The notes under the pieces are model-generated. The model ran no database searches, was not told the DNA's origin, and saw only the letters and a program-made list of their open reading frames with translations. Of a stretch of DNA of 64,000 bases, positions 16,705-25,642 are shown in pieces (within the stretch, counting starts at the first letter, position 1; each line of letters opens with the position of its first letter). Made by a program: the position numbers and the translations under genes. Source of the stretch: Bacillus sp. AFS029637 (GTDB lineage: Bacteria > Bacillota > Bacilli > Bacillales > Bacillaceae_G); the NCBI RefSeq assembly GCF_002584985.1, contig NZ_NUPZ01000026.1, positions 1-64,000 on the forward strand, given 5' to 3'.

Positions 16705-17019
16705 TTAAAATGAAGGTAAATTGTCTAAATTATTTTCCTTTATACCATCCGCTTCACTACGTATAATATCCCTACCATACTTATGAAATACGTCCAAATG
16801 AGCTAACTTCCCTGATTTTGCTTCGTTAAGAGCAGTAATATAATCTAACTCTCTTCCGCCGCTTGTTTTAAATGCAATTAAATCCCCGTCATCATTTTTA
16901 CGAACGGCAACTATTTGTTCTGCCCCTGAAACGACATTCTGAGCTACTTCAAATTGAACTTGCTCTTCCCCTTGATGTAAGTAATCATTATAAACTTTTT
17001 CAAAGTCTTTTTTGTCCAT
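16705..17019 (-). CDS. DUF3892 family protein
   Basis: A 104-residue soluble protein. The core AEQIVAVRKNDDGDLIAFKTSGGRELDYITALNEAKSG is the DUF3892 signature, a small beta-rich module of unknown function common in Bacillus. There is no signal peptide. The start is the ATG 7 bases after TTGGAGGTG; the upstream in-frame ATG overlaps the site. Confidence 0.8.
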   Translation of the reverse strand: MDKKDFEKVYNDYLHQGEEQVQFEVAQNVVSGAEQIVAVRKNDDGDLIAFKTSGGRELDYITALNEAKSGKLAHLDVFHKYGRDIIRSEADGIKENNLDNLPSF

Positions 17020-17140
17020 TAAACTCACCTCCAACACATTTTATTAGTATGGTTGGGAGGTGCTGGTTTTATGTACTTTAACATAATGTATTTTCATTTA
17101 TTATAAGTATTGAATCATATATTCTAATCCGAAGACTTTT

Positions 17141-17965
17141 TTAATACCTACGCAAATCCTTCAAAGTCTCCAATATATCATCTGTAAAGGCTGTACTGCC
17201 CTCTGTCTCTAAAACTCTAAAATATAAACTTCTTAAGAAAGCTCTAATATTTTGTACTAAAATATCATACTGGGGGTGCGGGATGTCTTCAACAATAGCT
17301 ATACTATGTAACCAGTTGCTCCACTCTTCTTCAGTTAAAAGGTTTTGGTTACGTAACGACATAATTGGCGTTACTAATCTCTCATCCTCAAAGTGTATGT
17401 ATACGTAGTCATTTAAACGAACCTTTTGACGAACAGCAGCTAGTATTGCATATGAAAATTCACGATTTTGTATTGTACGAGCTAAAGCATCTAGCGCATC
17501 AGCAGCATGTGCTGTAGAATGTGCCCAGCCTTTTCCTTCTACGTAACCTCTTACATCTTCTTCTAAATAGACATATTCTAGCACTTGTTCTGCCACACTG
17601 TACAGTTGTTCTTCAGATAACAACGGTTCTCTTTCATGCACAGATAAAATAAGTGGCGGGATTAAAACAGAGAATGCACGTTTGAAAACAGAGTCTGTTC
17701 CCTTTTCTCCAATTTTATAAAATAAATAATCCGGGCTAATTGCTTGTAACATTAATCCTCGTAATTCTTTTTGTCTAAACACATCATTTGTAATCCACTG
17801 ATGAAGCGTACTATATATCAAATCATCTCGTAATTCAGCATCAGGTGATCCGATATAATCTAGCATCCACTGTGCATATGGATATGCATCTACGTCTTCT
17901 GGTACAGCATAATTGTTATTTTTGATTTGTTGTAGTTCTTCTTTTAATTCTAGTACTTCATTCAT
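17141..17965 (-). CDS. DUF2785 family protein
   Basis: A 274-residue, almost wholly helical protein with HEAT-like character. It matches the DUF2785 family: LRDDLIYSTLHQWI near residue 45, GKGWAHSTAHAADALDAL near 150, and RNQNLLTEEEWSNWL. The function is unknown. GGGGACGGGG precedes the ATG. It stands alone, with no close operon partner. Confidence 0.82.
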   Translation of the reverse strand: MNEVLELKEELQQIKNNNYAVPEDVDAYPYAQWMLDYIGSPDAELRDDLIYSTLHQWITNDVFRQKELRGLMLQAISPDYLFYKIGEKGTDSVFKRAFSVLIPPLILSVHEREPLLSEEQLYSVAEQVLEYVYLEEDVRGYVEGKGWAHSTAHAADALDALARTIQNREFSYAILAAVRQKVRLNDYVYIHFEDERLVTPIMSLRNQNLLTEEEWSNWLHSIAIVEDIPHPQYDILVQNIRAFLRSLYFRVLETEGSTAFTDDILETLKDLRRY

Positions 17966-18093
17966 TATATCCCCGTCCCCTTTTTACGTTTTGTAATTGC
18001 CTTATCCCCTGTTCTTCACTTCATAAAATTAATTTCATTATACAAGAATTATAACAACAAATATAAGGCTATACATATATTTCTGATTATGTA

Positions 18094-18765
18094 TTACGTT
18101 CTTTCATGAAATATAACTCCTGGATTTCCTAAATCACTATTCTGAAATACAACATCCGCACACCCTATCGGATTATGCTCATCTATATACATTTTACAAG
18201 CCGCATGATACCTGTTTAAAAACATCTTCTCTGCTTTTTCAAAGCTTCCAAAAGCTTCAGTCTCCCGCTTCGAACCACGTTTCCTCGCAATCTCAAAATC
18301 TGTATCTACAAAAATTTTGTAATCAAATAAATGCTCAATGTCTTTTTTCAATAGAAATGTTCCATCTACTATTAATACCATATTTTTCTGGGCTACTAGC
18401 GGTTCATTATGAACAAGGATATCCGTTATTAAGTTATGAGAAATCGTTTCATACTGTAAATTCCCATTAGGTCCTAAAGGCATTAATAACCTTTCTTTAA
18501 AAGCTGTATAATCGTGCGCATCTTCATAATATCCTCTAGCAGATTCTTTACCTTGCGTATAGCGAATCACTCTCGGGTTATGAAAATCGTCAATACTTGC
18601 GCGTGTTACTGGTACTCCTTGCTTTTTTACTTCTTCCGCTAGTTCGTTTGCAAATGTTGTCTTTCCTGAAGCTGTAATACCACTTATTCCCACTCTTATT
18701 GGATGGGTTAAGTTTAATTTTAAAATATGATCTACAATTTTTTTTATGTGGTTTTTACGGTTCAT
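18094..18765 (-). CDS. Uridine kinase-like P-loop kinase
   Basis: A 223-residue P-loop NTPase. The Walker A motif GITASGKTT is near residue 29 (GISGITASGKTTFANEL), then IDDFHNPR and a YTQGKESARGYYEDAHDY segment of the uridine kinase/phosphoribulokinase type, and VLIVDGTFLLKK as the second acidic strand. The substrate is probably a nucleoside or sugar-like alcohol but is not assigned. TAGGAGG precedes the ATG. It lies about 170 bases downstream of the metallophosphoesterase. Confidence 0.8.
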   Translation of the reverse strand: MNRKNHIKKIVDHILKLNLTHPIRVGISGITASGKTTFANELAEEVKKQGVPVTRASIDDFHNPRVIRYTQGKESARGYYEDAHDYTAFKERLLMPLGPNGNLQYETISHNLITDILVHNEPLVAQKNMVLIVDGTFLLKKDIEHLFDYKIFVDTDFEIARKRGSKRETEAFGSFEKAEKMFLNRYHAACKMYIDEHNPIGCADVVFQNSDLGNPGVIFHERT

Positions 18766-18850
18766 GATATTTCCTCCTACAATAAGTTTACATAATATAA
18801 TTATGAGTAAGAATTTATGTCACTATTTGTCGGTAAGTCGATATCCTATG

Positions 18851-18929
18851 TCGAATCGTCGATATACCGAAAAAATCGTTGATATATTTTAAGTTACGAA
18901 AGATATATTTGAAAAATCGTTGATATATT
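18851..18929. repeat. Direct repeat AAAAATCGTTGATATATT
   Basis: The 18-base unit occurs exactly at 18871-18888 and 18912-18929 (41-base period), with a diverged copy around 18853-18868 (AATCGTCGATATACC). It fills the gap between the phosphoesterase and kinase genes. No family was recognised. Confidence 0.6.
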
Positions 18930-18938
18930 ATTATTCGC

Positions 18939-19682
18939 TTACTTCCCCTTAAACCCTCGATACAAAGCAGTCCGTAACTCCTGTTTATATTCTTCAATTT
19001 CCGGCATATCGAGTTCTTCTGCTAGTCTGATAGCCAATTCAATATCATACGGTACTCGTACGAGTTGGATGGAAAAACTCGTTGCTTCTTTTTCATTGTA
19101 AGTCCCTTCAAAGATTAAATAGGATGCTTGTGTAATTTCAAGAGGATTTCCTACACTACCAGCATTACATAACGTTTTCCCTCTGAAATTTTGAACAAAT
19201 GCTTGGTGAACGTCACCGTAACAAACGACATCTGGTTTTCTTTCCCCTTCTATATTTTCCGTCAAATCACTATTTTCGAACATACTAATACGCTCTTCTC
19301 TTGTAGCATGTGGTTGAATTCTTTCGTATAAACTTCTCGGTGAAGCGTGGAACATACGAATGAGTTTTCCGCTCATATAAAACTCGATTGAAAATGGTAA
19401 ACTTCTTAAATACTCATTTTGTTCTTCTGATAGTTGTTTTTGATGCCATTTTAACGCTTCAAATTCAGTCGATTTTGTTATAAAATCATCCCAGTTTCCC
19501 ATTACGACTACTTCACATTCTTTACGAATAATTTCAATTACTTCGCTTGAATGAGGGCCTTTTCCGACTAAATCTCCAAGACAAATAATACGCTCTATAC
19601 CTCTTAATTTAATATCTTTCAGTACAGATTCTAAAGCTGGAATATTACCATGTATATCTGAAATTACTGCTATTTTATCCAT
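18939..19682 (-). CDS. Metallophosphoesterase
   Basis: A 247-residue calcineurin-like phosphoesterase with the full set of metal motifs: SDIHGN (residues 8-13), GDLVGKGP near 37, GNWDD near 62, H in FHASPRS, and CYGDVHQ with the later NAGSVGNPL. It resembles the YfcE-like/diadenosine tetraphosphatase-like group; the substrate is unknown. A GGAGGG site precedes the ATG. Confidence 0.87.
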   Translation of the reverse strand: MDKIAVISDIHGNIPALESVLKDIKLRGIERIICLGDLVGKGPHSSEVIEIIRKECEVVVMGNWDDFITKSTEFEALKWHQKQLSEEQNEYLRSLPFSIEFYMSGKLIRMFHASPRSLYERIQPHATREERISMFENSDLTENIEGERKPDVVCYGDVHQAFVQNFRGKTLCNAGSVGNPLEITQASYLIFEGTYNEKEATSFSIQLVRVPYDIELAIRLAEELDMPEIEEYKQELRTALYRGFKGK

Positions 19683-19796
19683 ATGAATCCCTCCGTTATT
19701 TATTGTTTATTATATCTACATGTTGTGATTGATACCATTTTGGAATATAAGATGAAAAATGATTATAATCTTCTAAAATTCGGTTTACTCTCTCTT

Positions 19797-20594
19797 TCAA
19801 TATATGTACAAACTACCTAACACTTCATGTTCTCGTTTATTTTCCCCTTTAAACTCCACTGCAAAAGGACATTCGCCTTGATTCTTCAAGCATTCTAGTA
19901 CTAATCCTTCCCCAATTGGTTCACAAAACTGTACATAAATGTCACCAAATGATACGCTTTGACACTCTGCATTCCATTCTTCATTTTTCACGATCTGGCT
20001 TGCCGTTAGCCTCATTACTTCTCTCCATTTCCGCACCGTTTCTCGAACGTTTTTCACTGCATAATGAATCGTTTCAATTTGTTGTACTTTGTTTTTATGT
20101 TCAGCAATCGTCCCTGTTTTATGTAAATCGATTCTTCTTTCTTCGTCCGTTTCATTCCACTGTATAAAGAAGGGTAATTTCGGTCCGTTCTCTTCTTGCT
20201 TTACAAATAACATTTTCCATTCTAAAAGACGGCCATCTTTTCTCATACGTTTCCCTTCAAATGGTCCAATCGTTTGTATGCCATGCTTTCTGAACTTAAC
20301 TGCTAATTCTTCAATTGCACCTGTTCGAATTGCGATTTGTAGCATTCCTTCTCCAGCTTGTAATTTCACGACCGTTTCCTGCACTAATGGATTTTCTGCT
20401 TCTTTCGCTTTTTCTTCATGCTGGACTGCTAAAAACTCTATATATGATAAGTCAAAATAACATAAACTATTCCAAGTACCCCAAGTCGTATGTTGTCCAC
20501 CTAATGCAGTATGAAATCCACGCTCCTGCATTTGTTTTGCTGCTTCCTCCGGTGTGCCATGCACTGCATGAACGAGATGATCAAATGCTAACAT
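19797..20594 (-). CDS. VOC family protein (glyoxalase-like)
   Basis: A 265-residue protein with two vicinal-oxygen-chelate modules. The N-terminal module begins LAFDHLVHAVHGTPEEAAKQ, and the second, around residue 170, begins ETIHYAVKNVRETVRKWREVM. It matches the glyoxalase-like VOC group that carries no obvious assigned reaction. The start is the ATG preceded by AAAGGGGAG; the longer frame upstream lacks a site. It stands alone, convergent with nothing near. Confidence 0.8.
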   Translation of the reverse strand: MLAFDHLVHAVHGTPEEAAKQMQERGFHTALGGQHTTWGTWNSLCYFDLSYIEFLAVQHEEKAKEAENPLVQETVVKLQAGEGMLQIAIRTGAIEELAVKFRKHGIQTIGPFEGKRMRKDGRLLEWKMLFVKQEENGPKLPFFIQWNETDEERRIDLHKTGTIAEHKNKVQQIETIHYAVKNVRETVRKWREVMRLTASQIVKNEEWNAECQSVSFGDIYVQFCEPIGEGLVLECLKNQGECPFAVEFKGENKREHEVLGSLYIY

Positions 20595-20675
20595 TGTCTT
20601 TCTCCCCTTTCTCTCCATCCTTTTATTGTATATTTTATTTTTCTTTCATTCAATTCAAAAAACCTTAAAACCTAG

Positions 20676-20705
20676 TTGATTTATACGATTAATGTGTATT
20701 ATAAT
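20676..20705 (+). promoter_or_regulatory. Promoter of the TauE/SafE gene
   Basis: TTGATT (20676-20681), an 18-base spacer and a perfect TATAAT (20700-20705). The predicted transcript begins near 20712, about 30 bases before a terminator hairpin. Confidence 0.65.
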
Positions 20706-20742
20706 AAAACAAATCTAATTATTGCTGATTGGAAAAACCAAA

Positions 20743-20775
20743 GGCACTTTTCTCATATGGGAAAAGTGCCTTTTT
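20743..20775 (+). terminator. Leader terminator upstream of the TauE/SafE gene
   Basis: GGCACTTTTC and GAAAAGTGCC form a perfect 10-bp stem followed by TTTTT. It lies between the promoter and the start codon, so most transcripts should stop unless something prevents it. No upstream gene on this strand needs it. Confidence 0.75.
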
Positions 20776-20802
20776 CATTTATTTATTACAGGGGGAATAT
20801 TT

Positions 20803-21696
20803 ATGCAGAAATTAATTGTATTTGCTATTATTGGATTTTTCGCTCAATTGATTGATGGAGCACTCGGAATGGCGTATGGGGTAACCTCTACTTCTCTATT
20901 ATTAATGTTTGGTATCGCACCGGCTGTAGCTTCCGCTTCTGTTCACTTAGCTGAAGTCGTTACAACTGCCGCTTCTGGTGCATCTCACATTAAATTTGGA
21001 AACGTGGATAAATATACCGTTTCCAGGCTTACGTTACCAGGAGCAATTGGTGCATTTATTGGGGCATGTTTTTTAAGTAATTTACCTGGCAATGTGATTA
21101 AACCGTACATTTCAATATTTTTATTCACTTTAGGGGTTTATATTTTATTACGATTTCTTATTCAAAAACAAATTGTCGCTTCAAAAAAACGTATGTCTGC
21201 CAAACAACTTGTACCGCTCGGTTTATTCGCTGGATTCGTCGATTCAACTGGCGGTGGTGGCTGGGGTCCAATTACGACACCTGTGCTACTTGCAAGAGGA
21301 AATGAAGCTAGAAAAGTGATTGGCTCTGTAGATACGAGTGAATTTCCTGTTTCGCTCGCTGCAACAATCGGCTTCTTCATCTCACTTGGCTGGGAACAAG
21401 TAAGCTGGGTTTGGGTATTCTCCTTAATGCTTGGCGGTATTGTTGCAGCTCCAATTGCAGCATGGTTAGTACGCATCGTTCCATCTCATTTACTTGGCGT
21501 ATTAGTTGGTGGTCTTATTATTTTTACGAATATACGTACATTACTTACTACATTTAAAGTGGATCCAACTATTATTTCACTTTCTTACGTTGCAGTTGGT
21601 CTTGTCGTTATTATATCTATTTTTATTGCTGTCCGTAATCATTCGAAACATTCGACAATTGGATACCCGACAGATCAAAAACAAATACTACCTTAA
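20803..21696 (+). CDS. Sulfite exporter TauE/SafE family membrane protein
   Basis: A 297-residue membrane protein with 8-9 hydrophobic segments, of the TauE/SafE family (IDGALGMAYGVTSTSLLL near the start; FVDSTGGGGWGPITTPVLL in the middle). Members export sulfite, sulfoacetate or other organic anions; the substrate here is unknown. GGGGG precedes the ATG. Expression is likely set by a terminator in the leader. It ends at a hairpin shared with the converging acetyltransferase gene. Confidence 0.85.
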   Translation: MQKLIVFAIIGFFAQLIDGALGMAYGVTSTSLLLMFGIAPAVASASVHLAEVVTTAASGASHIKFGNVDKYTVSRLTLPGAIGAFIGACFLSNLPGNVIKPYISIFLFTLGVYILLRFLIQKQIVASKKRMSAKQLVPLGLFAGFVDSTGGGGWGPITTPVLLARGNEARKVIGSVDTSEFPVSLAATIGFFISLGWEQVSWVWVFSLMLGGIVAAPIAAWLVRIVPSHLLGVLVGGLIIFTNIRTLLTTFKVDPTIISLSYVAVGLVVIISIFIAVRNHSKHSTIGYPTDQKQILP

Positions 21697-21701
21697 TTAC
21701 A

Positions 21702-21735
21702 AAAATACCGCCCGATTTATTTCGAGCGGTATTTT
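21702..21735. terminator. Bidirectional intrinsic terminator
   Basis: AAAATACCGC and GCGGTATTTT form a 10-bp stem flanked by T-runs on both strands. It overlaps the last codons of the GNAT gene. Confidence 0.75.
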
Positions 21736-22178
21736 TCTATTTTCCAATTGATCATCGTTTCTGTAGCATCTACTCTCTTCATATGTAATTTTTCTAATAC
21801 ACGGATTGAACCATAATTATCTAGAAGTGTCTCTGCAATAACCGTTTCTACTTCTCCTGTCTGAAAAGCCCACTTTATTAATTCAGCTACAGACTCTGTA
21901 GCATATCCTTTATTCCAATATTTCTCAATAAAACCGTAACCAATTTCTACTGTACCATTCTCGCTTGGTTTCCCTTTAAACCCTATATCCCCTAGTACGA
22001 TGTCATCTTCTTTTCGAATGACATACCATGCGCCCCAAGGTAATAAAGCCGCATCTTCTTTTACATGTTCTACATGGCCTATAATATGTGGACCACTGTT
22101 ATACCCTTGTTTTTCAGCAACACGAAACATCTCTTCTGTACATGGTACTATATAGAGCCTTTCCGTTTCTAATTTCAC
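21717..22178 (-). CDS. GNAT family N-acetyltransferase (RimJ/RimL-like)
   Basis: A 153-residue acetyltransferase: LETERLYIVPCTEEM at the N terminus is typical of the RimJ/RimL branch, GTVEIGYGFIEKYWNKGYATESV holds the acetyl-CoA loop, and DNYGSIRVLEKLHMKRV follows. The substrate is unknown. The start is a GTG 7 bases after AAGGGGA. The end overlaps a terminator hairpin. Confidence 0.85.
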   Translation of the reverse strand: MKLETERLYIVPCTEEMFRVAEKQGYNSGPHIIGHVEHVKEDAALLPWGAWYVIRKEDDIVLGDIGFKGKPSENGTVEIGYGFIEKYWNKGYATESVAELIKWAFQTGEVETVIAETLLDNYGSIRVLEKLHMKRVDATETMINWKIEKYRSK

Positions 22179-22426
22179 AATGATTTCCCCTTTTCCTTTA
22201 AACGTTTATCTCATTATAACAAAAAATATGACCACATTATGAATGTCGAATTATATTTTCCGAATTTTCTTTTAATTTTAAAGGGTTTTTCATCATTTTT
22301 TGCGAAACATTTGTATAACAATTTCTTTCTTTATTTTTTTGTTACATAACAGTAGGTTCGGGTGGAGTTTTGCAAGCGTTTCCTAAACAATAACCGATAT
22401 TTTTTGACTTTTCCTAACAAAATTCC

Positions 22427-22455
22427 TTGCAATATATTCAGAAAGTGATTACAAT
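22427..22455 (+). promoter_or_regulatory. Promoter of the lysine riboswitch transcript
   Basis: TTGCAA (22427-22432), a 17-base spacer and TACAAT (22450-22455), giving a predicted start near 22462, just before the aptamer. The stretch 22179-22426 shows no gene. Confidence 0.55.
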
Positions 22456-22499
22456 TGCGATATATTAAAAATCTTAGCAATATATAAATCCTCATCAGT

Positions 22500-22757
22500 C
22501 CGATGAGGTAGAGGTTGCGACTTTTAAAAGTAAAATGGACGAGACACAGAGAATGTCACCGACTCCGTTTGAAAGGAAAAGTTGCCGAAGTTTATATTTC
22601 TTCTCTGGAAATATGGGCTGGGGCTGTCTCCGAAAGGAACAGAACTGTCACGTTTACAAAATTACCGTGTAAACGTGGGGTGCTATCTTAACGGAAGGGT
22701 ATGATGGGGTGGTTATTTGTGAAACGTTCCGCCAAATTCCTTTGGCGGTTTTTTGTA
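22500..22757 (+). ncRNA. Lysine riboswitch (L box) with terminator
   Basis: Conserved L-box blocks in order: AGGTAGAGGTTGCGA, AAAGTAAAATGGA, TTGAAAGGAAAAGTTGCCGAAG-like, GCTGGGGCTGTC and the closing TGCTATCTTA, whose CTATCT pairs with the early AGGTAG to close helix P1. The expression platform ends in a terminator: CCGCCAAA and TTTGGCGG (22729-22748) followed by TTTTTT. Lysine binding should favour the terminator and switch off the downstream permease. Aptamer identity rests on remembered consensus features. Confidence 0.9.
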
Positions 22758-22806
22758 CTTTTCTCCCCCCGCTCCTTCCTATCTTACAAGAAAAGGAGTG
22801 TTGAAC

Positions 22807-24273
22807 ATGAATAGCGCAACGAATCAAACTACCTCTAAAACGCAAACTACACAAGGAAAAGGTGAATTAAAACGTAGTTTAAAATCAAGACACCTTACGA
22901 TGATTTCTCTCGGTGGTACAATTGGTACCGGACTATTTCTTGCCAGCGGTGGTGTTATCCATACAGCTGGACCTGGTGGTGCATTAGTTGCATACGCCGC
23001 AATTGGTATTATGGTTTATTTCTTAATGACAAGCTTAGCAGAACTCGCAGCATACATGCCTGTAACTGGATCTTTCAGCACGTATGCAACAAAATTTGTT
23101 GATCCATCACTTGGTTTCGCACTAGGATGGAACTATTGGTATAACTGGGCAATTACGATAGCGGCTGAACTCGCAGCTGTATCGTTAATTATGAAATTTT
23201 GGTTTCCAGATACACCTTCACTCGTTTGGAGTGGCCTTTGTTTAGCTATTATTTTCCTTTTAAACTACTTATCTGTTAAAGGGTTTGGTGAATCTGAATA
23301 TTGGTTCGCACTTATTAAAGTAGTTACGATTATTATCTTTTTAATTGTCGGTTTTATGATGATTTTCGGCATTATGGGCGGCGAATCTGTTGGCTTTAAA
23401 AACTTCACTGTTGCAGATGCACCATTTAACGGCGGCATTATGGCAATTATCGGTGTATTTATGGCAGCTGGTTTCTCCTTCCAAGGTACTGAATTACTTG
23501 GGGTAGCTGCTGGTGAAACGTCTGATCCAGAACGCAATATTCCGAAAGCAATTCGTTCGATCTTTTGGCGTATTCTTTTATTCTATATCCTTGCGATTCT
23601 CGTTATCGGTTTATTAATTCCTTACACAACTGAAAGCCTTGCTGCAAGTGATGTTACAGTAAGTCCATTTACACTTATTTTTGAAAAAGCGGGCGTTGCC
23701 TTTGCTGCTTCTGTTATGAACGCTGTTATTTTAACTGCCGTACTATCTGCTGGTAACTCTGGTATGTATGCATCAACTCGTATGCTTTGGGATTTAGCTC
23801 GCCAAGGCAAAGCACCGAAGTTCTTAGGGAAATTGGATAGCCGCGGCGTACCTGTTAACGCATTAATCGTAACATCAATTGTTGGTAGTGTCGCTTTCAT
23901 CGCTTCTTTATTCGGTGACGGCGTTGTATACATTTGGTTATTAAACGCATCTGGAATGTCTGGCTTTATCGCATGGGTTGGGATTGCAATTAGTCATTAT
24001 CGTTTCCGTAAAGCATATATCGCACAAGGAAAAGATTTAAAAGACTTACCATATAGAGCAAAATGGTTCCCGTTCGGTCCAATCTTCGCATTTGCACTTT
24101 GTGTCATCGTCATTTTAGGACAAAACTATGGCGCATTTATGGGAGAATCTATCGATTGGAACGGTGTATTCGTTTCTTACATCGGTTTACCACTTTTCTT
24201 AGTACTATGGTTAGGATATAAATTTACGAAGAAAACAAAAGTGATTCCACTTGATAAATGTGAACTAAAATAA
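22807..24273 (+). CDS. lysP: Lysine-specific amino acid permease (APC family)
   Basis: A 488-residue permease of the amino acid-polyamine-organocation family with 12 predicted membrane segments. The N terminus is GELKRSLKSRHLTMISLGGTIGTGLF, the typical substrate-binding first helix (GGTIGTG). AAGGAGTG precedes the ATG. The lysine riboswitch and its terminator immediately upstream make lysine the probable substrate, consistent with LysP-type transporters. Monocistronic, ending at a strong hairpin. Confidence 0.9.
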   Translation: MNSATNQTTSKTQTTQGKGELKRSLKSRHLTMISLGGTIGTGLFLASGGVIHTAGPGGALVAYAAIGIMVYFLMTSLAELAAYMPVTGSFSTYATKFVDPSLGFALGWNYWYNWAITIAAELAAVSLIMKFWFPDTPSLVWSGLCLAIIFLLNYLSVKGFGESEYWFALIKVVTIIIFLIVGFMMIFGIMGGESVGFKNFTVADAPFNGGIMAIIGVFMAAGFSFQGTELLGVAAGETSDPERNIPKAIRSIFWRILLFYILAILVIGLLIPYTTESLAASDVTVSPFTLIFEKAGVAFAASVMNAVILTAVLSAGNSGMYASTRMLWDLARQGKAPKFLGKLDSRGVPVNALIVTSIVGSVAFIASLFGDGVVYIWLLNASGMSGFIAWVGIAISHYRFRKAYIAQGKDLKDLPYRAKWFPFGPIFAFALCVIVILGQNYGAFMGESIDWNGVFVSYIGLPLFLVLWLGYKFTKKTKVIPLDKCELK

Positions 24274-24279
24274 AAGTGC

Positions 24280-24311
24280 AACGAGCAAACAAATTTGTTT
24301 GCTCGTTTTTT
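24280..24311 (+). terminator. Intrinsic terminator
   Basis: AACGAGCAAACAAA and TTTGTTTGCTCGTT form a near-perfect hairpin followed by a T-run, ending lysP. Confidence 0.85.
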
Positions 24312-24387
24312 ATTGCAATGCTTCTCCCTTCCCTATTGCTCCTGTTTTTGCAATAATAAAGGAAATATACATAAAGGTTGGGATACT

Positions 24388-24693
24388 ATGAACATTCGTA
24401 TTACTGATGAAGCAAAAGCAGCTATACATAGATTAGAACGTGAAGATAAAAAGATCATTCGCATTAGAGGGACAATGACAAACTCTTGTAGCATTTTCGT
24501 TGATGTGGATTTAATTTGGGATACTTATCATGCCGATGATATTGTATATGAAGATGCTGATTTCATCGTACAAATGGATTCATTCACGAAAGACTATACT
24601 GGTGATACAGTGAAACTGGATTATAAGACGACAGGTTTTAGTATTACAACGCCTAGTGAAACTTTGGTTTATGGGTTGTCGATTAAAAAATAA
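24388..24693 (+). CDS. HesB/IscA-like (iron-sulfur biogenesis fold) protein
   Basis: A 101-residue protein that begins MNIRITDEAKAAIHRLERED, as in the HesB/YneR-like branch of the IscA fold. Only one Cys, in NSCSIFV, is visible and the C-terminal Cys-x-Cys of true A-type carriers is absent, so it likely does not carry clusters like IscA. The exact role is unknown. The start is the ATG after AAAGGTTGGG; the longer frame upstream runs through the lysP terminator region and lacks a site. Confidence 0.75.
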   Translation: MNIRITDEAKAAIHRLEREDKKIIRIRGTMTNSCSIFVDVDLIWDTYHADDIVYEDADFIVQMDSFTKDYTGDTVKLDYKTTGFSITTPSETLVYGLSIKK

Positions 24694-24726
24694 AATTTGT
24701 TTTCAACTGACCACTGAGGTGAAAAT

Positions 24727-25497
24727 ATGGGTAAATATGTTCCGTTAAAATTTTTATTTAATGAAGAATTAGCAGAAAAAATGGCTGATTCTATTTGTAA
24801 ACATGATCCTAATTTCTCTAAAAAAACCTTTGTAGCTTCCGTAACATGTAAAGTTGAAAATTTAGAATTAAAGCAACGTATTGAAGTAATCGCAGATGAA
24901 TTACACAATGCATTACAAAAAGATTTTAGTGAAGCAATACATATATTACTGAAAACATTGGGACCAGAAAATACAACAGAAGTAGGCACATTTACAAACG
25001 GATATATGTACATGCCTATTGCAAAATACGTTGAAAAATATGGGCTTAACGATTTTCAATCCTCATTCGACGCCATGTATGAAATAACAAAACGGAATAC
25101 TGCTGAATATGCCATCCGGCCTTTTCTTGAAACATACCATGAAGACACACTAAACATATTACAAAAGTGGATTCATGACGACAACAGCCACATTAGAAGA
25201 TTACTTTCTGAAGGTACTAGACCAAGACTTCCTTGGGCTAAAAAAATGGGAGCTCTGAAAGGTGATTTTAAGAACAATTTAAAACTTCTTGAACCATTAA
25301 TGAATGACCCTTCTAAATATGTTCAAAAATCTGTAGCCAATCATATTAATGATATTACGAAAGAAAATAAAGAGCTCGTTTTTCAATGGTTACAGCAATT
25401 ACGCGATAACCAGCATCCAGTTAACCCTTGGATTATAAAACATGGGTTAAGAACGGTAATTAAAAATGGTACTTTACCAAAGGATTTTTCTTTTTGA
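24727..25497 (+). CDS. DNA alkylation repair protein (AlkC-like glycosylase)
   Basis: A 256-residue, all-helical HEAT-repeat-like protein. The WIHDDNSHIRRLLSEGTRPRLPWAK signature is shared with AlkC-type 3-methyladenine DNA glycosylases of the AlkC/AlkD superfamily, and VQKSVANHINDITKENKELVF fits the following HEAT repeat. It likely removes alkylated bases from DNA. GAGGTG precedes the ATG, 33 bases after the HesB-like gene, so the two may be co-transcribed. A strong hairpin follows. Confidence 0.82.
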   Translation: MGKYVPLKFLFNEELAEKMADSICKHDPNFSKKTFVASVTCKVENLELKQRIEVIADELHNALQKDFSEAIHILLKTLGPENTTEVGTFTNGYMYMPIAKYVEKYGLNDFQSSFDAMYEITKRNTAEYAIRPFLETYHEDTLNILQKWIHDDNSHIRRLLSEGTRPRLPWAKKMGALKGDFKNNLKLLEPLMNDPSKYVQKSVANHINDITKENKELVFQWLQQLRDNQHPVNPWIIKHGLRTVIKNGTLPKDFSF

Positions 25498-25507
25498 GTA
25501 TTTTACA

Positions 25508-25549
25508 CAAAAACGCTTATGCTTCAAAAATGAAGTATAAGCGTTTTTG
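25508..25549 (+). terminator. Intrinsic terminator
   Basis: AAAAACGCTTATGCTTCA pairs with TGAAGTATAAGCGTTTTT around AAAA, with only one mismatch, and is T-rich afterwards. It ends the AlkC-like gene. Confidence 0.85.
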
Positions 25550-25642
25550 CTTTTTGAATAGGCTCTGTTAGTCACAGTAATGAAAGCACTAAGCAACATA
25601 TTAAAGAATTTCTATTAACATCATTTATATTTGAAATGACTT

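Noticed and set aside
22365-22385. TGCAAGCGTTTCC as a CcpA cre site
   Set aside because: Several conserved cre positions are missing on both strands.
22490-22515. CCTCATC-AGTCC-GATGAGG recalling a hammerhead ribozyme core
   Set aside because: Only the CTGATGAG-like piece is present; no GAAA partner strand or three-way junction. It is a local hairpin at the start of the lysine riboswitch.
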